DNA of 52,384 nt from Pseudomonadota bacterium (GTDB taxonomy: Bacteria; Desulfobacterota; Desulfobacteria; Desulfobacterales; RPRI01). Positions 46,908-52,384 of this stretch are shown here, in pieces. The stretch covers positions 1-52,384 of the forward strand of contig JAHIFE010000185.1 in the NCBI GenBank assembly GCA_018901125.1. The letters are read 5' to 3'. The notes under the pieces are model-generated. The model ran no database searches, was not told where the DNA came from, and was given only the letters and a program-made list of their open reading frames with translations. Numbering within the stretch: the first letter of the stretch is position 1; every line of letters begins with the position of its first letter. The position numbers were made by a program, and so were the translations under genes.

Positions 46908-47003
46908 TACCATACAAAATGAATATTATAATAAAGTGTATGGTAACTTAAGTCAATAAACAAAATACCATACAGTATGACAAGTTAGCCAATTTGTATG
47001 GTA
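46908..47003 (-). promoter_or_regulatory. Promoter with array of four alternating 9-bp sites
   Basis: TACCATACA occurs at 46908-46916 and 46966-46974, and its reverse complement TGTATGGTA at 46937-46945 and 46995-47003. All four centres are exactly 29 bases apart with 20-base spacers and alternating orientation. On the minus strand TTGACT (46951-46956) and TATTAT (46928-46933), 17 bases apart, form a promoter whose spacer contains one site. The first site covers the ATG at 46913. A cooperative autorepressor is the likely binder. Confidence 0.65.
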
Positions 47004-47054
47004 ATCTTTATATCCATATTCTATGAGATATTGAGTTGAAGCTCATTGTTCAGC

Positions 47055-47419
47055 ATGAAGTCAAATGATGATTTTAATGCTTCCGAAAACAGCGAATACT
47101 CCCATAATGATATTCCATGGGAAACTACTGAGGATGGAGATATTATTCAATATGAAGCAGTATTTTATAGGACTTTGCCTTATTCAGTGAGAAATCGTTA
47201 GGAGTTGTTCTAATCTCAGAGTCAGGAATTGAAACTCCCAGGATATACAAAGCATAAAAGTTTGCCTGCAAAGCTCTGAAGGGGCGAGGAGTAATGAGCG
47301 GCATAAGAATCATATATGCATATTTTGAAAAAGAAGATGCTATTGAATTTATAGAAATCTATTTTAAGGGTGATAAGGAAAACGAGGATAAAAAACGGAT
47401 TAAAAAATATTCTGGCTAA
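47055..47419 (+). pseudogene. Degraded RelE/HigB-like toxin region
   Basis: The frame ending at 47419 reads ETPRIYKA, a TAA at 47255, then KFACKALKGRGVMSGIRIIY and FIEIYFKGDKENEDKKRI, resembling the C-terminal half of RelE-family toxins. From an ATG at 47294 it would give only 41 residues. Upstream, in another frame, an ORF at 47055-47201 (48 residues, containing IPWETTEDGDIIQYEAVFYR) may hold the original N-terminal part or an antitoxin tail. Frameshift plus nonsense mutation suggest a dead gene. Family call is by motif memory. Confidence 0.45.
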
Positions 47420-47641
47420 TTTTCTCTGTGAATTGTGACATATTTAATAAGAACAGGAGCCGGCCCAGAATTCATCGGCATTGAATAGTTGACTATCTAA
47501 TAATATAAAATTATTTGATTTTTATAAAGATAACGGTGTAAATAAAAGAGCATTCAGGAAGCGGATTATGACCCCATGGCTTTAACTACGCGTTATGTAA
47601 ACGATGAAAACATGAACTACATATAAAAATATACTAAAAAC

Positions 47642-49660
47642 ATGGATAAAATAATTGAATCAATATTGGAACTGATACCGTTTGGCTATCTATTTGAGCT
47701 TATCGGATTAAGCAAGGAGCTTAGTGCCGGATTGTCGGTATTGGTTGCTGCTATTTTACTTTATATTATAGGTATTTTTATTAAGAAGTTGCAAACTTAT
47801 ATCAAGAATAAGAATACTGCTGCCGATTTGAACCCATATTTTAGCTATTTAAATGTAAAAAAATCAACGGAGTTGTTTATACAAACACGAGGACAGAATC
47901 ATTCACCAACATCTGAAGAAGAACCACGCAAAAGCACAAGATTTATTGTGAAGGAAAAATTAATACCATGGTTCTTAAAATCGGCTTTCAATGAAAAGCA
48001 AGAAAGCGATAAATATTATCTCATACTTGCCGACTCAGGTATGGGAAAAACAACTTTTATGATTAACCTTTATATTCGTTATATCTCAAAATTTTGCCAA
48101 AAATATACTATTAAACTTATTCCGTTTGGAGATGAACGCATCATTGGCAAGCTAAAAGAATTAGGCAAAAATCAGGACCAGGCCAAAAATACAATTTTAC
48201 TACTGGATGCTTTTGACGAATACAAGGGCTTGCTTCCACCCGACGAACCGGACGGCCTTGATGATGATGAGCGATTCAGAAAACAAATAGATGAAATTGT
48301 AAAGCTTACCCGTGATTTTCGTGAAGTTGTAATTACAAGCCGCACACAATACTTTCCCGGACAGGAAAATGAACCTTATGAGCTTAAAATCCGGCGTTTC
48401 GATGACCAGGGTTTCCATACCCTTGCAAAGCTCTACCTTTCGCCTTTCGACAGCAACGAAATAAGAAAATATCTGAATAAAAAATATGGAGTTCTTAAAT
48501 TTTGGAACAACAAAAAGAAACAGCTTGCCAAAAGAATTGTTGAAGCTTCGCCGAAGCTGATGGTACGTCCTATGTTATTGGCTTATATAGATTATCTGGT
48601 AGACAGCAAAGAAAAATTTGAAACAACATATCAAATTTATGAAACACTGATAGAAAAATGGATAGAACGTGAAGCTAAAAAGCGAAAGAATGAAAGCACG
48701 ACACGCAATAAGTTCAAAAAGGACTTGTATGAATTTTCTATGCAAATATCTTTAACTATTTATAAAAATCAAAAATCTACAAAAGAATTAAGTATTGATA
48801 AACAAACGGCTACCGCATTATGTAATACAGAAAACTTAAACCTGAAAGATTACGAAGTTACAGGACAATCCTTACTTACCCGAGATGCCAACCACAATTG
48901 GAAATTTGCCCACAAATCTATTCTTGAATTTTTCCTTGCTAAACAATGTCTTGCAAATAGCGATTTTTTGGATGAATTTGAATTTTCCGGAATGGATATG
49001 GTAGAAACTTTTCATCAAGAAGTGATAGGAAAAGACTTTGTATTTGTTAAAGGTGGCATGCTAAATCTGAATGATAAGAAGGTTATAAACATACCTGGTT
49101 TTTATATTTGCAAATACCAGGTAACGCAAAAGCAATGGCAGGAAATAATGGGTAAGGATCCAAGCAATTTTAAAGGTGAAAACAATCCGGTAGAAAATGT
49201 AAGTTGGAACGATGTGCAGGGATATATAAAAAAAATAAATGCAAAAACGGGGAATTTTTTTCGCTTACCAAGCGAAGCGGAGTGGGAATATGCGGCAAGA
49301 GGCGGTAATCGGAGCAAGGGTTTTGAATTTGCCGGAAGCAATAACCTGGATGAAGTCGGGTGGTGTAAAGAGAATTCAAATAATTCAACACATCCGGTGG
49401 GACAAAAAATTCCTAACGAATTAGGCATATATGATATGAGTGGAAACGTATGGGAATGGTGTCAGGACAAATGGAGTGATGGTTACGATGGCATCCCGAA
49501 AGATGGAAGGACAAATGAAACAGGTAAAGGCTCGATTCGTTTTAATCGAGGCGGTTCGTGGGACTACGGCGCTGACGACTGTCGTGTTGCCGGTCGCATC
49601 AGCGACGATGCCGGCAGCAGCGGCGACGACATGGGCTTTCGTCTTGCCCTCAGTTTATAA
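47642..49660 (+). CDS. Membrane-anchored NACHT-type NTPase fused to FGE-sulfatase (C-type-lectin fold) domain with hypervariable C-terminus
   Basis: 672 residues. One N-terminal membrane helix (about 29-48), then a STAND/NACHT NTPase: Walker A ADSGMGKTTF (Lys136), Walker B ILLLDAFDEY (Asp189), VVITSRTQYFPGQ sensor. A helical region with FAHKSILEFFLAKQCL (about 425) ends it. Residues 462-672 are an FGE/SUMF1 domain: YICKYQVTQKQWQEIMG, PVENVSWNDVQGYIK, FRLPSEAEWEYAARGG, MSGNVWEWCQD, RGGSW, GFRLAL. The last part is a putative DGR variable repeat. No Shine-Dalgarno site is seen, unlike neighbours, and codons are AT-rich, suggesting transfer. Likely a ligand-sensing conflict protein (inference). 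Confidence 0.88.
   Translation: MDKIIESILELIPFGYLFELIGLSKELSAGLSVLVAAILLYIIGIFIKKLQTYIKNKNTAADLNPYFSYLNVKKSTELFIQTRGQNHSPTSEEEPRKSTRFIVKEKLIPWFLKSAFNEKQESDKYYLILADSGMGKTTFMINLYIRYISKFCQKYTIKLIPFGDERIIGKLKELGKNQDQAKNTILLLDAFDEYKGLLPPDEPDGLDDDERFRKQIDEIVKLTRDFREVVITSRTQYFPGQENEPYELKIRRFDDQGFHTLAKLYLSPFDSNEIRKYLNKKYGVLKFWNNKKKQLAKRIVEASPKLMVRPMLLAYIDYLVDSKEKFETTYQIYETLIEKWIEREAKKRKNESTTRNKFKKDLYEFSMQISLTIYKNQKSTKELSIDKQTATALCNTENLNLKDYEVTGQSLLTRDANHNWKFAHKSILEFFLAKQCLANSDFLDEFEFSGMDMVETFHQEVIGKDFVFVKGGMLNLNDKKVINIPGFYICKYQVTQKQWQEIMGKDPSNFKGENNPVENVSWNDVQGYIKKINAKTGNFFRLPSEAEWEYAARGGNRSKGFEFAGSNNLDEVGWCKENSNNSTHPVGQKIPNELGIYDMSGNVWEWCQDKWSDGYDGIPKDGRTNETGKGSIRFNRGGSWDYGADDCRVAGRISDDAGSSGDDMGFRLALSL
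49562..49650 (+). repeat. Putative DGR variable repeat (VR) at the 3' end of the NACHT-FGE gene
   Basis: Codons 641-663 (49562-49630) all end in a pyrimidine (17 C, 6 T) and the stretch is about 68% GC. Encoded residues are mostly Asp, Gly, Ala, Ser, Tyr and Ile, exactly those reached from AAC/AAT template codons by adenine replacement. It lies between the conserved RGGSW and GFRLAL segments, where DGR targets of this fold vary. No template repeat was seen in the window. Confidence 0.7.
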
Positions 49661-49693
49661 CGGTTCATTCATTACTTTTCGGGAGCCGAATAA

Positions 49694-49768
49694 TTTTTCC
49701 TGAATGAAGCTTTGCAGCGCAGGGCGAGCGATAGTCGCCCGAAGTAGCAAAGTGGAATACAGGAAAAA
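49694..49768 (+). other. Three-tier nested inverted repeat after the VR
   Basis: TTTTTCCTG (49694-49702) pairs with CAGGAAAAA (49760-49768), CTTTGC (49710-49715) with GCAAAG (49747-49752), and GGGCGA (49722-49727) with TCGCCC (49735-49740). The internal loops are symmetric (7+7 and 6+6 bases) and the apical loop is 7 bases. It could be a DGR cruciform-type element, a terminator or a mobile repeat. Confidence 0.75.
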
Positions 49769-49871
49769 TTAAAAACCCCGCTTTTGGCGGACAATATTTT
49801 TTTTAAACGAAATTTCAAGCGTGCTTGCACCTTGTACTTAATATTAATTCAAAAATAATTCAGGAGGTTTT

Positions 49872-50723
49872 ATGTTCAAAAATATCTTTAGGATTCTGAT
49901 TCTGGTCTTGTTTTTAGCTCCACTTCATACTGTCATGGGAGCCAGTTCTCCCAATGATTATGCCGGCAGCAAAGATCCGGCTATGTTCACCCGTATGCCG
50001 GGTTTCCATATAAGCAGCTACGAAGAACTCGACTTCAATAAATACGATTTTCAGGTTGGGCCAGGCAAGACACAAAAGGTTGAGGGAAGGTATTGTTTTA
50101 TCGATTACTATGCCAACGATGGTATCAAAATCCCCAGCGGACTGCAGGTTATCCGCAACTACGTCAATGCTGCCAAGGCTATCGGAGGAAAGTCGGTATA
50201 TGAATATGAAGATGGCGGAACCCAATATGCCACAATAAAGGTTGTTAAAAATAACGCTGAAGTCTGGGTCGCAGTAGAAGGAGCCAATAACGGCATGTAC
50301 CAGATACATATAATTGAAAAGCAGCTTATGAAACAGGAGGTGGTAGCAAGTGCTGAAAGCATGGCGGGAAATATAAATGATACCGGCAAGGTTGCTGTTT
50401 ACGGTATCTATTTCGACACAGGTAAAGCAGATATTAAGCCGGAGTCAGATCCGGCCCTGGCCGAGATTGTCAAAATGCTTAAGTCCGATTCAAAGCTTAA
50501 GCTGTTTGTGGTCGGTCATACTGACAATGTCGGTATGTTTGACAACAATATCAAACTATCAAAGGACCGGGCAGCAGCAGTAACAAAAGCTTTAGTGGGT
50601 AAATACGGTATAGCAGCTTCACGCCTTACCCCTTTTGGTGCCGGACCGACGGCTCCGATCGCCTCCAATAAAAGTGAAGAAGGACGTGCCAAGAACCGCA
50701 GGGTGGAGCTGGTGGCCCAATAA
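49872..50723 (+). CDS. OmpA-family outer-membrane/periplasmic protein
   Basis: 283 residues with a signal peptide (IFRILILVLFLAPLHTVMGA) and an AGGAGG ribosome site. Residues about 25-155 form an uncharacterised domain (MFTRMPGFHISSYEELDFNK, then YATIKVVKNNAEVWVAVEGA) that resembles the DUF4892-like part of other OmpA-type proteins. Residues 170-283 are an OmpA peptidoglycan-binding domain: VYGIYFDTGKADIKPESDPA, LFVVGHTDNVG, LSKDRAAAVTKAL, LTPFGAGPTAPIASNKSEEG and AKNRRVEL. It should link envelope layers by binding diaminopimelate of peptidoglycan. A long AT-rich gap separates it from the NACHT-FGE gene, so it is probably a separate unit. Confidence 0.9.
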   Translation: MFKNIFRILILVLFLAPLHTVMGASSPNDYAGSKDPAMFTRMPGFHISSYEELDFNKYDFQVGPGKTQKVEGRYCFIDYYANDGIKIPSGLQVIRNYVNAAKAIGGKSVYEYEDGGTQYATIKVVKNNAEVWVAVEGANNGMYQIHIIEKQLMKQEVVASAESMAGNINDTGKVAVYGIYFDTGKADIKPESDPALAEIVKMLKSDSKLKLFVVGHTDNVGMFDNNIKLSKDRAAAVTKALVGKYGIAASRLTPFGAGPTAPIASNKSEEGRAKNRRVELVAQ

Positions 50724-51046
50724 TTTTTTGTAATTATAGATAGTTGACTTTGTAGCTTGAGTTTTTGTTTTTCCGGCGGTGGGTAATAAAATTTATTGCA
50801 TCGTAATAACAGCCTGCGTATAAATAAATTACTTCTTCAAATTAGGTTAGCAGTCTATCCATAAACGGCATCCTGCGGCCAGTATATGCATTCTCGCGTT
50901 TTTGAAATACTAGGCGTAAGCCTATTACGCCTGCGTTTCAAAAACGCTGCGGCCTTGATCAGTGTTGGTGAAACGAATATCAAAAAGATTTTCGAGCCGA
51001 ATGGAATCGGGGAACAGCCCCTTAAAAAGGCTCGGGAAGATAAGCC
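50724..51046. other. Intergenic region with nested palindrome (50896-50947)
   Basis: A 12-bp inverted repeat GCGTTTTTGAAA / TTTCAAAAACGC encloses a second one, AGGCGTAA / TTACGCCT. The segment CTGCGGCC occurs on both sides as a direct repeat. No T tract, so it is probably a dispersed palindromic repeat rather than a terminator. No ORF was recognised. Confidence 0.6.
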
Positions 51047-51406
51047 TTAGATATCAAGCTTAATTATCTCAGGGATAAGACCTTTTGAATTTACGACAAC
51101 TTTTGCAATCGTAACAGGCAAATTCGACCTGCGCGGACCTGCGCTTCCGGGATTGAGGTAAAATATGGAATTCTGCTGTTTAATTTCTGCTCTGTGCGTA
51201 TGTCCGAAAATAACCATTTCAAAGTTTGCTGCGGCAGGTTCAAGACCAAGGGCATTAAGCTCATGTAATATATAAAAAGAATGGCCACAAAATTTTACAG
51301 CTTCTGTGAGCGGAAGTTTTTCGGTCCACTTTCCCCCGTCTGTATTTCCTTCTACAGCATAAGGGATATTTACGGGACGCATTAAACTTGCAAACTTATT
51401 GATCAA
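51047..51406 (-). pseudogene. YfcE/MJ0936-type metallophosphoesterase lacking its N-terminus
   Basis: The open frame (119 residues from a TTG) contains YAVEGNTDGG, the metal-site Asn region, and MVIFGHTHRAEI with LNPGSAGPRR, typical of the C-terminal two thirds of a 155-160-residue phosphodiesterase. The first 40 or so residues, with the SDTHG and HAGD metal ligands, are missing; upstream in-frame sequence reads RHIFLLLCF before a stop. The retained protein would lack half of its dinuclear metal site. A 5' truncated gene is the best reading. Confidence 0.75.
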
Positions 51407-51543
51407 AAAGCAAAGAAGAAGAAATATATGACGTTACTGACTGCAATATACTTTTTTTAGGTTGTAACTATTCTATTCCGTAAAATAATTTTGATGCAGC
51501 AGAAAGAAGTACGGCTTGCTGCGAAATATAGGAAAGTAGTATA

Positions 51544-51858
51544 TTATGCTGCGTTTAAGGGCTTAATTTGAGATAGCTCTTTTTGAATACGTTGTTCCGA
51601 ATCCCATAAATCCCAGGCATGTTGGGCATTCAACCAAAATTCGGGAGAGTTTCCGAAAAGACGGGATAATCTTAGTGCCATGGCAGGTGTTATGGCCCGT
51701 CGTTCTCTTAATATTTCATTGATAGTCTGGCGTGATACGCCTAAAGCCGCAGCCATTGAAGTAGCGTTCAAACCAAAATCCGGCATGAAATCTTCTCTTA
51801 GTATTTCGCCGGGATGTGTTGGGGAGCATTCTCTTTTTTCTGTGTTTGATATAGTCAT
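51544..51858 (-). CDS. higA: HigA-family antitoxin (XRE helix-turn-helix)
   Basis: About 104 residues from the ATG at 51858, which has AGGA sites upstream. THPGEILREDFMPDFGLNAT and SMAAALGVSRQTINEILRER form the canonical HigA/VapI helix-turn-helix. AITPAMALRLSRLFGNSPEF and WLNAQHAWDLW complete the family pattern. It is an antitoxin that neutralises HigB mRNA interferase and represses its own operon. Here only a 13-codon higB tail is present upstream, so it is orphaned and may serve as an anti-addiction or regulatory protein. Confidence 0.9.
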   Translation of the reverse strand: MTISNTEKRECSPTHPGEILREDFMPDFGLNATSMAAALGVSRQTINEILRERRAITPAMALRLSRLFGNSPEFWLNAQHAWDLWDSEQRIQKELSQIKPLNAA

Positions 51859-51869
51859 CTTCCTGTTCC

Positions 51870-51911
51870 TCAATGGTAATCGGTAATTTCAACATCGTAA
51901 GCTGTCACGTG
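51870..51911 (-). pseudogene. higB toxin 3' remnant
   Basis: In frame up to the TGA at 51870-51872 the sequence reads HVTAYDVEITDYH, the usual HigB C-terminus. No further HigB sequence is open upstream, so only the tail survives, in its normal place just before higA. Confidence 0.6.
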
Positions 51912-51922
51912 ACAGTTGTCAA
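51894..51922 (-). promoter_or_regulatory. Promoter with 14-bp palindromic operator upstream of higA
   Basis: On the minus strand TTGACA (51917-51922) and TACGAT (51894-51899) are 17 bases apart, and the spacer contains the perfect palindrome CTGTCACGTGACAG (51902-51915). A HigA dimer is the expected ligand. The -10 box is a weak match (4 of 6). Confidence 0.55.
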
Positions 51923-52039
51923 TATTAAATTCATTATGAGAGTACTTGAGCCTTAAATATATTCCTGTTATAAATGTATAAAATTCCAACATAGCATCGC
52001 GTTTTGAACTTAAACCGTAAATCAAAAATGGAGGTTAAA

Positions 52040-52384
52040 ATGAAAGTTGTTGCATTTAACGGCAGTCCCAGGAAAAACGGTAATACATCAATTTTGATCA
52101 GAACAGTATTCGAGGAGCTGGAAAAGGAAGGAATCGAAACAGAGGTAGTCAATCTGGCCGGAAAGGACATTAAAGGATGCATAGCTTGTTACAAGTGTTT
52201 TGAGAAGAAAGAGAAAGAAAAAGAGAAAGAGTATAAATGTTTGGGAATAGATGATTTTATTAACGAATGCATCGAAAAGATGATTAAGGCCGATGGTATA
52301 TTATTGGGTTCTCCTACCTTTTTTAGCAATGTTACAACAGAAATGAAGGCGTTTATTGACAGAGCAGGAATGGTAGCATACGCA
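52040..52384 (+). CDS. NADPH-dependent FMN reductase / flavodoxin-fold iron-sulfur flavoprotein (partial, runs off window)
   Basis: The first 115 residues only. MKVVAFNGSPRKNGNTSILI is the flavin phosphate-binding loop of the NADPH-dependent FMN reductase family. GCIACYKCFEKK is the compact cysteine motif of iron-sulfur flavoproteins or a metal site, and ADGILLGSPTFFSNVTTEMK with AFIDRAG completes the FMN site. A Lys/Glu insert (KKEKEKEKEYKC) follows the cysteines. GGAGG precedes the ATG. The gene is cut by the window end. Confidence 0.88.
   Translation, partial: MKVVAFNGSPRKNGNTSILIRTVFEELEKEGIETEVVNLAGKDIKGCIACYKCFEKKEKEKEKEYKCLGIDDFINECIEKMIKADGILLGSPTFFSNVTTEMKAFIDRAGMVAYA

Noticed and set aside
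46578-46913. Small helical protein as DGR accessory factor Avd
   Set aside because: It has a central beta segment and lies before a nucleotidyltransferase remnant; Avd is an all-helical bundle next to the reverse transcriptase.
46908-47003. Minimal CRISPR array, because of the 29-bp period
   Set aside because: The repeats are only 9 bp, alternate in orientation, and have no cas genes; they fit operator half-sites.
46300-52384. Reverse transcriptase or template repeat of a DGR
   Set aside because: No ORF with a reverse transcriptase motif and no AAC-rich copy of the variable repeat was seen on either strand in this window.

Overview
The window looks like a low-GC chromosome segment from a Gram-negative sulfate-reducer-type bacterium (Desulfobacterota, probably Desulfobacterales). 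The basis is the mix of an N-methylated type IV pilin behind a sigma-54 promoter, lysine synthesis through DapL, an argB-argD-argF-argG-argH run beside hslVU, and lipoproteins with classic lipoboxes. This is inference from gene content; no 16S gene is present.

Layout. 0-2.5 kb (mostly minus): a broken VKOR gene, a pilin with its own promoter and terminator, a PemK/MazF-type toxin-antitoxin pair and tRNA-Arg(CCT). 2.8-11.4 kb (plus): housekeeping genes, namely a lipoprotein, coaBC, family-4 uracil-DNA glycosylase, NfeD protease with slipin, a Rho-N-like protein, a HAD phosphatase, xerC and hslVU. 11.5-21.9 kb (plus): arginine synthesis from N-acetylglutamate onward (argB, argD, argF, argG, argH), then lysine/diaminopimelate synthesis (lysA, dapF, dapL) and folK. 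22-25 kb: transaldolase, pgsA, pyrR and moaB, with two inverted copies of a 142-bp palindromic element. 25-35.7 kb: a glycogen block of debranching enzyme, phosphorylase, synthase and branching enzyme, without glgC. 35.9-46.3 kb (minus): lytic transglycosylase, RlmD-type methyltransferase, amidohydrolase, cinA and a giant exonuclease-RecQ-UvrD fusion.

46.3-52.4 kb is an accessory and decaying region. It holds a deleted nucleotidyltransferase, its intact small partner behind an unusual array of alternating 9-bp sites, and a broken RelE-type toxin. It also holds a membrane-anchored NACHT-type NTPase fused to a formylglycine-generating-enzyme-like (FGE, C-type-lectin fold) domain, an OmpA-family protein, a truncated phosphoesterase, an orphan higA with a scrap of higB, and the start of a flavin reductase.

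The most exciting object is the NACHT-FGE gene (47642-49660). Its last 100 bases have the composition expected of the variable repeat of a diversity-generating retroelement: 23 consecutive codons all end in C or T and are about 68% GC inside an AT-rich gene. A three-tier nested inverted repeat follows the stop codon. No reverse transcriptase or template repeat was seen here, so the mutagenesis machinery, if it exists, lies elsewhere in the genome. The second notable object is the 142-bp MITE-like element: three full copies, each with a 4-5 bp target duplication, and a diverged copy read as protein inside the lytic transglycosylase gene.
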